DNA from: Shewanella corallii
GTDB taxonomy: Bacteria > Pseudomonadota > Gammaproteobacteria > Enterobacterales > Shewanellaceae
DNA length: 64,000 nucleotides
NCBI RefSeq assembly: GCF_023349125.1
Contig: NZ_JAKIKT010000002.1
Coordinates: 496,001 to 560,000 of the forward strand
Direction: 5' to 3'
Under the pieces are notes generated by a model. That model was not told where the DNA came from and searched no databases. It worked only from the letters and a program-made list of their open reading frames with translations. Of the stretch, positions 54,650 to 64,000 are shown piece by piece. A program made the translations under genes and the position numbers. The first letter of the stretch is position 1. The number at the start of each line of letters is the position of its first letter.

Positions 54650-56392
54650 ATGTTTTTTACCGTCGATCAGTTACTCGAAGATAATCTTCCCAATATAAAC
54701 AAACATCCTCTGATTGCCCGCCCCACCAAAGCCATGCTTAAGTACCTGCTCCATGAAAAGCAGTGCAACGAAATCGCTGATCAGTTCGCACACTTTCAAG
54801 GCATAGATTTTGTCGAGCAGGTACTGGAAGCCTTCGACTTCAGCTTTACTCTTGTTGACAGGGAACTGGAACATATACCCACATCTGGAGGCGTGGTGAT
54901 ATTTGCCAATCATCCCATTGGCTCGCTGGATGCCCTTGCCATGATCAAACTGATCAGTGAAGTCCGCAGTGATATCAAGGTGGTGGCCAATCAACTGTTA
55001 ATGGCGCTTGAGCCTCTGCACTCAATTCTGCTTCCGGTCAATAACATGCAGGGAGGAACACCAAAACAGCATCTGGCTGCCATCCACCAGCATGTTAAGT
55101 CAGGAGGTGCCCTGCTGATATTCCCCTCCGGCGAGGTGTCCAGACTGCGCCCCAATGGTGTCCGGGATACCCGGTGGCAAACCGGCTTTTTGAAGATAGC
55201 CAAAACCTGCCGGGCCCCCATGTTGCCCATTCTGGCCAATGCCCGAAATTCCGCCGCCTTTTACGGTGCCTCTATGCTGTTTAAGCCATTGGGAAGTTTA
55301 CTGCTGGTTAAAGAGATGTTTAAACAACAAAATCGCAGTATGCCAGTGCGGGTCGGCGGCCTTATTCCCTATGAGAGTATTGAGTTACTGCAGGGAAGTC
55401 TGCCGGAGCAGGTTAGTAAACTGAAAACTCACCTCTACCGCACAGGGACCCACAAACCACCATTGTTTAAGACGCTCGCTCCCATCGCCCATCCCGAGTC
55501 CCGCAGCGATCTCTGGCATGCATTGAAGCAATGTGAACTGCTTGGCCATACCCAGGATAATATGGCGATTTACCTATACCGGCATAAGGGAACTAACCCA
55601 ATCATGCGGGAAATAGGTCGGCTGCGGGAAGTTGCCTTTAGGGCTGTAGGGGAAGGCACTGGTAAGCGTCGGGATATAGACAGCTATGATAAGGATTATC
55701 TGCACCTGGTGTTATGGGACAAAGATGCAATGGAGATAGTCGGTGCTTATCGATTTGGTTGTTGTGACAAGATTCTGCCCCGCGGAACTGATAGCAGCGG
55801 TCTATACAGCCAAACCCTGTTTCAGTATTCAGATAAGTTCAATGAGATATTTGCCAAAGGGCTGGAGCTTGGGCGCAGTTTTGTTCAGCCCAAATACTGG
55901 GGTAAGCGCTCACTGGACTATCTCTGGTTTGGTATCGGCGCTTTCCTGGCCTGCAATCCACAGTACAGATATTTGTTCGGTCCGGTCACCATTAGCAACG
56001 ATATGCAGCCTCTGGCGCAGCAAATGATGGTGCACTTTTACCGCAAGTATTTCGGTGCTGAGGGCCTGGCCACTGCCAATCAAAGTCTACAGTTCCCGTT
56101 GGCGTTACAATCCAGTCTAGATAGTCAATACAGCTCAGACGACTACCTCGAGGGATTCAGGGTGCTCAAGTCCAATATGGCTGCGCTGGGTGAGTCCATT
56201 CCGACGCTTTATAAACAGTATGCCGAAGTGACAGAAGCTGGTGGAACCCGTTTTCTCGACTTTGGTGTCGACCCCGACTTTGGAGAATGTATCGACGGCC
56301 TTGTGCTGGTTGATATTGAAAAGCTGAAAACCAAAAAGCGCGCCCGATATATAGACAGTCATAGGCTTGGCAAAACAGAAGAGGTCAGCTGA
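54650..56392 (+). CDS. olsF: OlsF, bifunctional ornithine-lipid synthase
   Basis: A 580-residue two-domain acyltransferase. The N-terminal half (~70-270) is a PlsC/OlsA-type O-acyltransferase with the acyltransferase motif ANHPIGSLDAL and a second block LLIFPSGEVSRLRP. The C-terminal half (~300-560) is an OlsB-like N-acyltransferase of GNAT fold (LREVAFRAVGEGTGKRRDID, ELGRSFVQPKYWGKRSLDYL). Ornithine is first N-acylated and then O-acylated to give ornithine lipid, a phosphate-free membrane lipid that replaces phospholipids in Pi starvation. AGGAAG selects the ATG at 54650 over a TTG. The Pho boxes upstream match that role closely. Confidence 0.9.
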   Translation: MFFTVDQLLEDNLPNINKHPLIARPTKAMLKYLLHEKQCNEIADQFAHFQGIDFVEQVLEAFDFSFTLVDRELEHIPTSGGVVIFANHPIGSLDALAMIKLISEVRSDIKVVANQLLMALEPLHSILLPVNNMQGGTPKQHLAAIHQHVKSGGALLIFPSGEVSRLRPNGVRDTRWQTGFLKIAKTCRAPMLPILANARNSAAFYGASMLFKPLGSLLLVKEMFKQQNRSMPVRVGGLIPYESIELLQGSLPEQVSKLKTHLYRTGTHKPPLFKTLAPIAHPESRSDLWHALKQCELLGHTQDNMAIYLYRHKGTNPIMREIGRLREVAFRAVGEGTGKRRDIDSYDKDYLHLVLWDKDAMEIVGAYRFGCCDKILPRGTDSSGLYSQTLFQYSDKFNEIFAKGLELGRSFVQPKYWGKRSLDYLWFGIGAFLACNPQYRYLFGPVTISNDMQPLAQQMMVHFYRKYFGAEGLATANQSLQFPLALQSSLDSQYSSDDYLEGFRVLKSNMAALGESIPTLYKQYAEVTEAGGTRFLDFGVDPDFGECIDGLVLVDIEKLKTKKRARYIDSHRLGKTEEVS

Positions 56393-56484
56393 ATCTGTGA
56401 TCATCACAGCGGCTGACATAGTTGAAACGATTGTCTTTGGAGCAAATCAGCCTGACCTATCGCAGACTTTCACTTCATCTACAC

Positions 56485-57681
56485 CTAGCGAAACTCCAGC
56501 AACAGCTTACGGTAAATGTGATAAAGGGAGACAATATCTTCCAGCCTGGCATGCTCATTAACCTGATGAATCGTGGCATTGGGCAGTCCCAATTCCACTA
56601 CCTGAGTTCTGTCAGATGCCAGAAAGCGACCATCGGAGGTTCCACCGGAAGATGACAAACAGGGATACTTTCCGGTTTCACTCAAAACAGCCCTTTCCAC
56701 TTTGGCTATCAGACTGTCATCCAGACCAGCCGGGGTAAAATAGGGCTCACAATATCTATCCCACTCCAATTGCCAAAGGGTATCCTGCCTGCCTCTTAGC
56801 CTTTCAAACAGTGCCAACTCAATAGTCCGTTTTATTTCATTAACCGAGTATCTGTGGCTGAATCTTACGTTAAAACAAAGCTCACATTCCCCAGGCACAA
56901 GATTATCAACGAATGCACCTGAGTTAATCCAGGTCGCCTGCAAACTGGTTCCCGGAAAGTCGTCACAGCCAATATCCCAGGGTATAGAGGTTAACGTCGC
57001 CATCACCTCTGCAGCCATATCAACAGCGTTACAGGTGTCGCCGGGGTAAGCCACATGCCCCTGCTTCCCTGAGAGTCTCACTCTGCATGAGATGGCACCT
57101 CGGCGACCAATACGTATGGTGTCTCCACTCTTCTGGGCCGCAGTTGGCTCGGCAATCAGACAATAGTCGGGCAAAAGGTCCCGAAATTTGAGCTTCTCAA
57201 CAATCTCACGGGTACCAAATTCAGCCTCCCCCTCCTCGTCACTGGTCATCAAAAACTGATATTGCAGTCCAGAAGGGACCCCGTATTGTTCAATATGGCT
57301 CTCCATCGCAGCCAGCATCACGGCCAAGCCAGATTTCATATCCACAGAGCCTCGCCCCATCAACAGACCTTCATCGATGACTGCATCAAATGGATTGTGA
57401 CGCCAACGTCGGCTATCCCCAGGTGGAACCACATCGGTATGACCGGCAAACGCCAGTCGTCTTGGGCCCTGCCCCAATACGGCCAGAGTGTTGGTCACCC
57501 CCTCTACCCGCCAGCAGTCTATACTGAAGCCAAGCGCAGCAAGCTTTTCATTAATCCAGTCCTGACAACCTCCATCCTCAGGAGTTACAGAGGGAATACT
57601 CACAAGAGACTGGGTATATCGGACGGCTTTATGGTCTGACAACGCCTTACATGAAATGGAATTGGTTGAGAGTTGCGGCAC
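56485..57681 (-). CDS. dapE: DapE, succinyl-diaminopimelate desuccinylase (M20)
   Basis: A 398-residue di-zinc hydrolase of lysine/mDAP synthesis, supplying peptidoglycan precursor. M20 motifs: AGHTDVVPPGD (His ligand, catalytic Asp), GRGSVDMKSG (bridging Asp), TSDEEGEAEFGT (catalytic Glu and ligand), IAEPT, SSSGGTSDGRF and NATIHQVNE (last His ligand). Start is a GTG at 57681 with GAGG 8 bases before; it is about 20 residues longer at the N-terminus than E. coli DapE (375 aa). The divergent CBS gene starts 100 bases away. It may be a second copy; another M20 substrate cannot be excluded. Confidence 0.87.
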   Translation of the reverse strand: MPQLSTNSISCKALSDHKAVRYTQSLVSIPSVTPEDGGCQDWINEKLAALGFSIDCWRVEGVTNTLAVLGQGPRRLAFAGHTDVVPPGDSRRWRHNPFDAVIDEGLLMGRGSVDMKSGLAVMLAAMESHIEQYGVPSGLQYQFLMTSDEEGEAEFGTREIVEKLKFRDLLPDYCLIAEPTAAQKSGDTIRIGRRGAISCRVRLSGKQGHVAYPGDTCNAVDMAAEVMATLTSIPWDIGCDDFPGTSLQATWINSGAFVDNLVPGECELCFNVRFSHRYSVNEIKRTIELALFERLRGRQDTLWQLEWDRYCEPYFTPAGLDDSLIAKVERAVLSETGKYPCLSSSGGTSDGRFLASDRTQVVELGLPNATIHQVNEHARLEDIVSLYHIYRKLLLEFR

Positions 57682-57781
57682 AGGGACGTCCTCGTGGAAC
57701 TGTTATTTTGCTCCTATTGAATCCCAAACAGATGACAAAGCCGTGAATCCCACCCGGGTAACCCTGTTCAGGGAGGAAACT

Positions 57782-58183
57782 ATGCTGACGGTCAGAGAGA
57801 TAATGAGCACCAGAGTCATGACACTGGATATGGATGACAGGCTTGAGCTGGCGAGGGACCTGCTTGATCAAGTGGAGTTTCACCACCTTCTGGTCACAGA
57901 TAAACGACGCGTGGTCGGCGTTCTGTCTGAAAGAGACCTGTTTAAAGCCATTAGCCCAAGCCTGGGGAAGGCAGCTGAAAACCAAAAAGACAGAAACACA
58001 CTGAATCTCAGAGTTCATCAGGTGATGTCCCGTCAGCCTGTGACTGTCGCACCGGATAGCGACATCAAGACCGCAACTGAACTGCTGCTGAAGCATTCAA
58101 TTGGCTGCTTACCTGTGACAGCAGATAAGCAACTGATTGGAATTCTCACCTGGAAGGATCTGCTGGCAGCATTTATTCATTAA
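57782..58183 (+). CDS. tandem CBS-domain protein
   Basis: A 133-residue protein made of two CBS motifs (Bateman module): residues 1-60 (VREIMSTRVMTLDMDDRLEL ... VGVLSERDLFKAI) and 75-133 (VHQVMSRQPVTVAPDSDIKT ... IGILTWKDLLAAF). CBS pairs bind adenosine nucleotides and sense energy state. GGGAGG six bases before the ATG at 57782 fixes the start. No fused effector domain. Last gene before the tor region. Confidence 0.88.
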   Translation: MLTVREIMSTRVMTLDMDDRLELARDLLDQVEFHHLLVTDKRRVVGVLSERDLFKAISPSLGKAAENQKDRNTLNLRVHQVMSRQPVTVAPDSDIKTATELLLKHSIGCLPVTADKQLIGILTWKDLLAAFIH

Positions 58184-58328
58184 CCTTATCAACAACCCAC
58201 TTGTGAGACTCAAGTCAGGGGCGTATGCTGATTTTGAGATTAAGCCTCTAAGTTGTTGGCTTGGTTTAAATAACACCACAATTTGCGATAAAGATCACAC
58301 TTTACGCATTTCACATTAACAAGTGATT

Positions 58329-58344
58329 TGTGACGCGCATCTCA
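58329..58344. promoter_or_regulatory. CRP-like site in the CBS-torE gap
   Basis: TGTGA-CGCGCA-TCTCA matches the CRP palindrome TGTGA-N6-TCACA at 8 of 10 positions. In Shewanella CRP controls anaerobic respiration genes, so a role is plausible, though it lies 370 bases from the torE promoter. Confidence 0.35.
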
Positions 58345-58390
58345 CCACAAAATTAACCAACAGGAGTTATTTTTCTGAAATGCGGTCAAT

Positions 58391-58463
58391 CGGGAGCGAA
58401 TAGTGCCCAGCAGCATCTGCTGTAACCGCGGGCAGATAGAGTGCAATTTCGCTACAGAGCCCG
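58391..58463 (+). ncRNA. possible structured RNA upstream of torE
   Basis: A nested fold: outer CGGG/CCCG (58391-58394 with 58460-58463) with AGCGAA/TTCGCT (58395-58400 with 58448-58453), enclosing GCCC/GGGC (58405-58408 with 58430-58433) and a CAGC/GCTG hairpin (58411-58422). It lies upstream of the predicted torE promoter, so it would be an independent transcript or the end of the CBS mRNA. A second hairpin ACCATT/AATGGT follows at 58504-58520. No reading frame in it has codons and a ribosome-binding site worth calling. Confidence 0.35.
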
Positions 58464-58673
58464 GCCGACTAATAAATTTATCTTAATACAACAAGACTAA
58501 AACACCATTTACGCAATGGTTTGCATAAATTCTCGGTAATCTGACAGAGTAAACCCGGCTCGCTGGAAGCAGGCTGAAACAGGGAGAATTTGGCATAAAT
58601 GCTGTCATTGTTCATCTGATGTAAACAGGTGAACCGCTATACTTTTTCATTTTTTTTCACAACATATCAAATC

Positions 58674-58718
58674 CCATTCATACCGACCGCCATATCCGTT
58701 CATATCGTTGAACTATAG
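58674..58718 (+). promoter_or_regulatory. TorR boxes and -10 of the torECAD promoter
   Basis: CCATTCATAC (58674-58683) and CCGTTCATAT (58696-58705) match the E. coli TorR decamer CTGTTCATAT at 8 and 9 of 10 positions and lie 22 bases apart, two helical turns. A TATAGT (58713-58718) follows as -10, 43 bases before the torE ATG. GTTCA/TGAAC also forms a short inverted repeat here. Confidence 0.6.
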
Positions 58719-58760
58719 TTCGATGATTAGAACCGTGAATCTATTGGAGACTAACCAGTT

Positions 58761-58937
58761 ATGGCGACCAATACCCCCTCCGAGGGCACCGAAGATCAGG
58801 TCAAGACCAGCGAGCTGAAAGCACTGGGCTTTATCGTGGTTGTGCTGTTCCCCCTGCTGGCCGTCGGCTTTGTCGGCTTCTATGGCCTGTGTGTATTCCT
58901 CTACAACACCTTTGGCGGCATGCCAGGACACAACTAA
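58761..58937 (+). CDS. torE: TorE, small membrane protein of the TMAO operon
   Basis: A 58-residue protein: acidic N-terminus (ATNTPSEGTEDQVK), one transmembrane helix (LGFIVVVLFPLLAVGFVGFY) and a short tail YNTFGGMPGHN. This is the NapE/TorE family, encoded at the head of torECAD in Shewanella; its role is not firmly known. GGAGA lies 10 bases upstream. It precedes torC by 36 bases. Confidence 0.85.
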   Translation: MATNTPSEGTEDQVKTSELKALGFIVVVLFPLLAVGFVGFYGLCVFLYNTFGGMPGHN

Positions 58938-58973
58938 TTCCACATCCACATCCGAATTCGAGGACGCTTTATT

Positions 58974-60152
58974 ATGAAGTGGTTGATCAACCTCTGGCGC
59001 ACCCTTAATCGCCCTGCGCGTTACCTGACGCTGGGGACAATCAGTATTTCAGCATTCATTATGGGCGTGGTGTTTTGGGGCGGCTTCAATACCGCGCTGG
59101 AAGCCACTAACACTGAGCAGTTTTGTATCAGTTGTCACACAATGAAAGACACCCCCTATAAAGAGCTGCAGGAAACCGTGCACTGGTCAAACCGCAGTGG
59201 TGTAAGAGCCACCTGCCCTGACTGCCATGTGCCTCACAATTGGACCCAGAAGATGGGTGTAAAAGTCGCTGCTGCCAAAGATATTTACGGCGAGATTTTT
59301 GGCGTTATCGATACGCCTGAAAAATATGAGAAGAAACGACTGGAAATGGCCAGCCGCGTCTGGAAGCAGTTTGATAAAACCAATTCCCAGACCTGTAAAA
59401 ATTGCCATGACTATAAGTCTATGAATTGGGACAAGATGAGCCCATTGGCAGTGAAGCAGATGAAGCAGGCAGCGGAGAAAGATCAAAGCTGTATCGACTG
59501 TCACAAAGGCATTGCTCACCACCTGCCGGATATGGGTACTTCCCGTGCTCCTGAACTGATTGCTCAGGTAGGCCATGGCGTTTCCCCTGTTGATGGACAG
59601 GAATACTATTCAGCTCTGACCAAAGAGCTTTTTGAAGGTCCTACCGGCGACAAAGATGCCGGTTTGCTGAACATCGCCACTGAAGTGAAAGTGCTGGAAA
59701 CCCAGGGCGACAGAGTCAAAATCAGCATCGAAGGTTGGCGTAAGCGCATTGGCGCAGGTCGTGTGATTTACAAAGACTTCGGCGTAAACATTTTGACTGC
59801 CCAGCTGACCAAAGAAGCGGCCAAACATGAAGGTACTATCCGAGTGTTTGAGGACAAGCAGGATCCTATGACAGGCCTGACATGGCAGCGTGTTGAAGTG
59901 GATATCTGGACCAACAAGAACTATCTGTTGCAAAACCCGGATATGTTGTGGAGTTATGCGAAAGATACGTACAACACAGCCTGTAGTGTTTGCCACACTC
60001 AGCCTGCACCGGCTCACTTTGATGCCAATACCTGGCCTGGTATGTTCCAGGGCATGCTGGCCTTTGTGAACATGGATCAGGACACCACTGCGCTGGTACA
60101 GAAGTACCTGCAGGAACACTCCTCAACTTTCGATAAGTCTGGCCACCACTGA
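58974..60152 (+). CDS. torC: TorC, membrane-anchored pentaheme c-type cytochrome
   Basis: A 392-residue NapC/NirT-type cytochrome that passes electrons from membrane quinol to TorA. N-terminal anchor ([20 protein letters not shown]), four CXXCH heme sites in the NapC-like domain (CISCH, CPDCH, CKNCH, CIDCH) and a fifth (CSVCH) in the C-terminal domain, the TorC plan. GAGG lies about 10 bases before the ATG. Cofactor maturation will need ccm genes elsewhere. Confidence 0.96.
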   Translation: MKWLINLWRTLNRPARYLTLGTISISAFIMGVVFWGGFNTALEATNTEQFCISCHTMKDTPYKELQETVHWSNRSGVRATCPDCHVPHNWTQKMGVKVAAAKDIYGEIFGVIDTPEKYEKKRLEMASRVWKQFDKTNSQTCKNCHDYKSMNWDKMSPLAVKQMKQAAEKDQSCIDCHKGIAHHLPDMGTSRAPELIAQVGHGVSPVDGQEYYSALTKELFEGPTGDKDAGLLNIATEVKVLETQGDRVKISIEGWRKRIGAGRVIYKDFGVNILTAQLTKEAAKHEGTIRVFEDKQDPMTGLTWQRVEVDIWTNKNYLLQNPDMLWSYAKDTYNTACSVCHTQPAPAHFDANTWPGMFQGMLAFVNMDQDTTALVQKYLQEHSSTFDKSGHH

Positions 60153-60165
60153 TAGGATGCCTCTG

Positions 60166-62667
60166 ATGACAATGAATAGAAGACACTTTCTAAAAGGCTT
60201 GCTGTCCGTATCATGCGTTGCCTTGGGCAGCACTTCGGTTCTGAAACCACTGACGGCAATGGCAGGAACCTTGAGTGAGCCCAAAGAGGACTGGCTGGTC
60301 ACCGGCAGCCACTGGGGCGCATTTCGAATCAATCGTAAAAACGGGGTGATAGATAAGGTATTGCCATTCGATACTGACAAGTACCCCAGTGACATGATCA
60401 ACGGCATCCGTGGCCTGGTATACAACAACAGCCGCGCCCGCTACCCCATGGTCAGACTGGACTACCTGCTCAAAGGCTGGGACAGCGATACCACCAAGCG
60501 CGGTGATTTTCGCTTTGTTCGTGTAACCTGGGATCAAGCGCTTGAGCTATTTATCGATGCCCTCAACACAGTGCAAACCCAATATGGTCCTTCCGGTCTG
60601 CATGCTGGTCAAACCGGCTGGCGTGCCGTAGGTCAAATGCACTCCTGTACCAGCCATATGCAACGCGCGGTAGCCATGCACGGCAACTTCATCAAGAAAG
60701 TTGGTGACTACTCCACAGGTGCTGGCCAGGTGATTATGCCTTATGTGTTGGGCTCGACTGAGGTATATGCTCAAGGCACCTCCTGGTCGCTGATTCTGGA
60801 GCACACTGACACTATCGTGCTTTGGTCAAATGACCCTTATAAAAACCTGCAGGTGGGTTGGAATACAGAAACCCACGAGTCCTACTTCTATCTCGCAGAG
60901 CTAAAGAAGAAGGTTAAAGAGGGCAAGATTAAGGTTATCAGCATCGACCCTGTGGTCAGCAAAACCCAAAACTACCTGGAAAATGTTGAGCATCAATATG
61001 TAAACCCACAGACAGATGTCCCTCTTATGTTGGGTATTGCCCATGAGATGGTCAAACAGGGCTGGCATGATGCTGACTTTATTCAGGGTTACAGCCTGGG
61101 CTTTGATGAGTTTCTTAAATATCTGCAGGGTCAATCAGATGGCGTAGAGAAGACCCCAGAGTGGGCCAGCAAGATCTGTGGCATCAGCCCAGAGCGGATC
61201 CGTGAACTCGCTAAGGTGATGACCACAGGCCGTGTGCAAATGATGATGGGCTGGTGTGTTCAACGTCAGCAGCATGGTGAACAGCCATATTGGATGGCCG
61301 CAGTACTGGCAACCATGATAGGTCAAATCGGTCTTCCTGGCGGCGGTATCAGCTATGGTCACCACTATTCTGGGATTGGTATCCCTGCGTCCGGTGCCGC
61401 TATGCCAGGCGCTTTCCCCCGTAACCTTGATGAAGGCGTCAAACCGATTTTCGACAACAATGACTTTAAGGGATATAGCAGTGTTATTCCTGTCGCCCGC
61501 TGGATAGATTCAATCCTTGAGCCGGGTAAGGTGATTGATGCCAACGGTAATAAGGTCACGCTACCTGATATTAAAATGATGGTGTTCTCCGGTTGTAACC
61601 CGTGGAATCACCACCAGAACCGTAATCGCATGAAAGAGGCTTACCACAAGCTCAAGTGCGTAGTAACCATTGATACCAACTGGAATGCCGGTTCACGATT
61701 CTCTGATATCGTTCTGCCAGCCTGTACCACGCTGGAACGAAACGATCTGGATATCTACGGCGCTTACGCAAACCGCGGTATTCTGGCCATGCACAAGATG
61801 GTAGAGCCTCTGTATGAAAGTCTGTCTGACTTTGAGATCTTCACCCGCTTCGCCCGTAAGCTGGGCAAAGAGAAAGAGTACACCCGTGGCATGAACGAGC
61901 TGCAGTGGCTCGAGTACCTGTACAACGGATGTAAACAGGCGAATAACGGTCAGTTTGATATGCCTGATTTCGCCAGTTTCTGGAAGGCTGGCTACTATGA
62001 TTTTGGCCCAGGTAAGCCTTGGGTTCGTCATCAGGCGTTCCGGGAAGATCCTGAAATCAATCCACTGGGTACCCCTTCCGGTTTGATTGAGATCTACAGC
62101 CGTAAGATTGCCAGTTACAACTACGACGACTGTCCGGGTCACCCAACCTGGATGGAAAAAGTTGAGCGTAGTCATGGTGGCCCAGGCTCCAAGAAGCACC
62201 CTATCTGGCTGCAGTCCTGTCACCCTGACAAGCGCCTGCACTCTCAGATGTGTGAATCAGACGAGTTCCGCGCGACCTACACAGTGAAAGATCGTGAACC
62301 TTGCTACCTCAACGCCAAGGATGCCAAAAAGCGTGGCATTAAAAACGGTGATATTGTGCGTGTGTTTAACGACCGTGGTCAGCTGCTGGCAGGCGCTGTC
62401 ATCTCTTCAAACTTCCCTGAGGGTGTTATTCGTATTCAGGAAGGGGCCTGGTACTCTCCCGTGGGTAAAGACGGTGCCAAAGCCGGAGGTTGGGAGATTG
62501 GCGCATTGGATTCCTATGGTGATCCCAATACTCTGACACTGGATATAGGTACCTCTAAATTGGCACAGGCTTGCTCTGCGTACACTTGTCTGGTTGACTA
62601 TGAGAAATACACAGGCAAGGTTCCTGAAGTCAGTGGCTTCAGTGGCCCAATTGAGGTTTCTGTATGA
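60166..62667 (+). CDS. torA: TorA, periplasmic TMAO reductase
   Basis: A molybdenum bis-MGD enzyme of about 833 residues that reduces trimethylamine N-oxide to trimethylamine. N-terminal Tat signal with RRHFLKG then a hydrophobic stretch and AMA cleavage site. Family marks: [40 protein letters not shown] (Mo-ligand Ser in DYSTG), [33 protein letters not shown]. The sequence is very close to Shewanella TorA as I recall it. AGGA eight bases upstream favours the ATG at 60166; 60157 and 60172 are alternatives. It overlaps torD by 4 bases. Confidence 0.97.
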   Translation: MTMNRRHFLKGLLSVSCVALGSTSVLKPLTAMAGTLSEPKEDWLVTGSHWGAFRINRKNGVIDKVLPFDTDKYPSDMINGIRGLVYNNSRARYPMVRLDYLLKGWDSDTTKRGDFRFVRVTWDQALELFIDALNTVQTQYGPSGLHAGQTGWRAVGQMHSCTSHMQRAVAMHGNFIKKVGDYSTGAGQVIMPYVLGSTEVYAQGTSWSLILEHTDTIVLWSNDPYKNLQVGWNTETHESYFYLAELKKKVKEGKIKVISIDPVVSKTQNYLENVEHQYVNPQTDVPLMLGIAHEMVKQGWHDADFIQGYSLGFDEFLKYLQGQSDGVEKTPEWASKICGISPERIRELAKVMTTGRVQMMMGWCVQRQQHGEQPYWMAAVLATMIGQIGLPGGGISYGHHYSGIGIPASGAAMPGAFPRNLDEGVKPIFDNNDFKGYSSVIPVARWIDSILEPGKVIDANGNKVTLPDIKMMVFSGCNPWNHHQNRNRMKEAYHKLKCVVTIDTNWNAGSRFSDIVLPACTTLERNDLDIYGAYANRGILAMHKMVEPLYESLSDFEIFTRFARKLGKEKEYTRGMNELQWLEYLYNGCKQANNGQFDMPDFASFWKAGYYDFGPGKPWVRHQAFREDPEINPLGTPSGLIEIYSRKIASYNYDDCPGHPTWMEKVERSHGGPGSKKHPIWLQSCHPDKRLHSQMCESDEFRATYTVKDREPCYLNAKDAKKRGIKNGDIVRVFNDRGQLLAGAVISSNFPEGVIRIQEGAWYSPVGKDGAKAGGWEIGALDSYGDPNTLTLDIGTSKLAQACSAYTCLVDYEKYTGKVPEVSGFSGPIEVSV

Positions 62668-63278
62668 GCCAAACGGAAGTAAACCAAGCTCGCAGTCTGG
62701 TTTATAACCTGTTCTCCTCCCTGTTTGCATGGGAGATTAGTGAACAAAGACAAAAGGAATTGACCAGCCCGGATGCCATGGTGTTTTGGGATATGCTGGC
62801 ACAGGATCCAAACATGGCCAGGCCAGTGCAGATCCTGTTGGCGACATTGACGCAGATGACCACAGAGCGTCAGCGGCTGGAGTTGGCTGCAGATTTCTGC
62901 GGCCTGTTCCTGGTCGGAGATAAAAATGCTGCTTCTCCCTACGCCAGTTTGTATCTCAGTGATGAAGACAGACCCACCATTTTTGGTGAGCAACACCATG
63001 TGATGTGTGACTTCCTTCGTCAAAGCCAACTGCAGGTTCAGAGTGATTTTAAAGAGCCTGCAGACCATCTGGCAGTGATGCTGGCGTTTATGGCACAACT
63101 TTGTGTGACTGCTTCAGATGAGTCTCAATTGGCGTTTCTGGAAACCTGCATCGATTCATGGCTTGCTGCCTTTGTCGATAAGGTCGATACCTGTGACCCA
63201 GGGCAGTTTTACAGTGCGCTGGCGAAGATGACTCTGCAATGGGTCAGAGATGATATCTCAGCGCTCAAACAGCTCTGA
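62664..63278 (+). CDS. torD: TorD, TorA maturation chaperone
   Basis: A 204-residue all-helical cytosolic chaperone that binds the TorA signal peptide and apoenzyme and assists Mo-cofactor insertion before Tat export. Family features: N-terminal [15 protein letters not shown], the EP-DH motif region in [20 protein letters not shown]. The ATG overlaps the torA stop (ATGA), giving coupled translation and matched stoichiometry. Confidence 0.94.
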   Translation: MSQTEVNQARSLVYNLFSSLFAWEISEQRQKELTSPDAMVFWDMLAQDPNMARPVQILLATLTQMTTERQRLELAADFCGLFLVGDKNAASPYASLYLSDEDRPTIFGEQHHVMCDFLRQSQLQVQSDFKEPADHLAVMLAFMAQLCVTASDESQLAFLETCIDSWLAAFVDKVDTCDPGQFYSALAKMTLQWVRDDISALKQL

Positions 63279-63290
63279 GACAGAGAAACG

Positions 63291-63319
63291 AAAAAAGCGT
63301 AGCTTCGGCTACGCTTTTT
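63291..63319. terminator. bidirectional terminator, torD / torR
   Basis: AAAAAAGCGTAGC, loop TTCG, GCTACGCTTTTT: a perfect stem with runs on both sides between convergent genes. Confidence 0.92.
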
Positions 63320-63399
63320 CATTTCAGCTCAACCCGCCCTGAATCATTTGGCTCACAGGAACAGTTTTCCCAAAGCCTGACTCATTATCTGTTCTGGTA

Positions 63400-64000
63400 T
63401 TAATCCTGTGGTGATGCCGAAAACAGATACCCTTCACCATGTACAGTAACAAACAGATCGGTGGACATCTTGTTTCTCAACCTGCGGATAATCACGTCTA
63501 TGGTTCTGTCATTGACGTCCTGATTACGATGACTGGTTTGCTGCATTAACCGCTCTCTGGTGAGCACCTGTTGAGGATGCAGCGCAAATACCACCAACAA
63601 CTCAAACTCTGCCTTGGTCAGCTTGATAAGGTCTGTGCCTTTACGTAACTTGCGGCTGTTTAGCTCAAGTTCATAATCTTCAAACTGGATCAGGTTATCC
63701 TGGCGGATATGCTGCTGGGCTGCAGCAGACTCTGCTTTACGCACCAGAGCAATACGCCACATCAAGTTACGCAGCCGAACCTGCAACTCCCTCAGCTCAT
63801 AGGGCTTACCGATATAATCGTCCGCTCCCATCTCCAAGCCTATAATTCTGTCTATAGGTTCAGCTCTATCGCTGATGAGCACTATGCCAACATTCGATCT
63901 CGCCCTGAGCTCCCGGGTGATATGCAGTCCTTCGGCACTGGGTTGGTTCACATCGAGTAATACCAAATCCACATGCTGTCTGTTGAACTCATACCAAAGT
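63400..64000 (-). CDS. torR: TorR, OmpR-family response regulator (N-terminus cut by window end)
   Basis: At least 200 residues of a two-component regulator; the reading frame continues open to base 64000, so the first ~45 residues lie outside. The receiver part has the phospho-acceptor Asp in VDLVLLDVNQP and the conserved Lys in DDYIGKPYELRELQVRL. The C-terminal winged helix (LTKAEFELLVVFALHPQQVL ... DRTIDVIIRRLRNKM) ends GEGYLFSASPQD. The segments VGIVLISDRAEPIDRIIGLE and MGADDY match TorR closely. Convergent with torECAD, as in Shewanella; its partner sensor TorS would lie beyond. Confidence 0.93.
   Translation of the reverse strand, partial: LWYEFNRQHVDLVLLDVNQPSAEGLHITRELRARSNVGIVLISDRAEPIDRIIGLEMGADDYIGKPYELRELQVRLRNLMWRIALVRKAESAAAQQHIRQDNLIQFEDYELELNSRKLRKGTDLIKLTKAEFELLVVFALHPQQVLTRERLMQQTSHRNQDVNDRTIDVIIRRLRNKMSTDLFVTVHGEGYLFSASPQD

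Noticed and set aside
58361..58404. short reading frame after AGGAG at 58363 in the torE gap
   Set aside because: The first ATG (58380) lies about 13 bases from AGGAG and yields only seven codons before a stop; no evidence for translation.

Overview
The window reads as chromosome of a marine or aquatic gammaproteobacterium, most probably Shewanella. The grounds are the torECAD operon with a pentaheme TorC and a torR-type regulator, the lptFG / pepA / holC-valS gene set, ubiTUV, DUF2960/DUF2913/DUF3016-type proteins, a BLUF protein and a bifunctional OlsF. The genus is an inference from family composition; no 16S or other decisive marker is present. I see no rRNA, tRNA, CRISPR array, insertion sequence or prophage.

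Layout. 1-7 kb: a WD40 lipoprotein, slyX, a peptide deformylase, a COG3014-type lipoprotein and an LpoB-like lipoprotein, then a large lipoprotein that is an M1 aminopeptidase whose zinc and catalytic residues are all replaced. 7-15 kb: a permease with a Cys/Met-rich loop, mntH behind a Fur-like box, a RhlE-like helicase, a 58-residue prepilin-like stub, a DUF2913-like protein, a periplasmic thioredoxin-fold protein and an M32 carboxypeptidase. 15-24 kb: flotillin pair yqiJ-yqiK, a GNAT enzyme, DUF2960, an RDD protein, an AraC/MFS divergent pair and a TonB-dependent receptor. 24-42 kb: lptF-lptG, then pepA with a structured leader, and holC-valS. In E. coli pepA, holC and valS are adjacent. 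Here about 11 kb separates pepA from holC, holding a GFA protein, two large unknown exported proteins, a divergent Nramp-family transporter behind a transcription attenuator, a DUF885 protein, an isochorismatase-like hydrolase, a PAS-GGDEF-EAL protein and a BLUF photoreceptor. 42-51 kb: ndh, a DUF3016-like lipoprotein, ubiT divergent from ubiU-ubiV (O2-independent ubiquinone synthesis), an Aer-like receptor and a YjiH-family membrane protein with a structured leader. 51-58 kb: a propeller-type sensor kinase, olsF behind two tandem Pho boxes, dapE and a CBS-domain protein. 58-64 kb: the TMAO respiration operon torECAD and the 3' part of convergent torR, cut by the window end.

How the genes fit together. 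The right half has a respiratory theme: type II NADH dehydrogenase feeds quinone, UbiTUV make ubiquinone without oxygen, TorC/TorA reduce TMAO, and Aer-type taxis senses redox. A second theme is the cell envelope (LpoB-like activator, LptFG, ornithine-lipid synthase, flotillin, many lipoproteins). A third is metals: MntH, the divergent Nramp homologue, the Cys/Met-loop permease and a TonB receptor with a promoter and Fur-like site.

The signals most worth checking are non-coding or degenerate: four tandem PhoB half-sites exactly spaced from a -10 in front of olsF; a complete promoter-leader-terminator arrangement before the Nramp-like gene; structured RNA in the pepA leader, upstream of yjiH and in the 577-bp gap before torE; the dead M1 peptidase; the BLUF/c-di-GMP neighbour pair; and the tiny prepilin-like gene sharing a terminator with the helicase.
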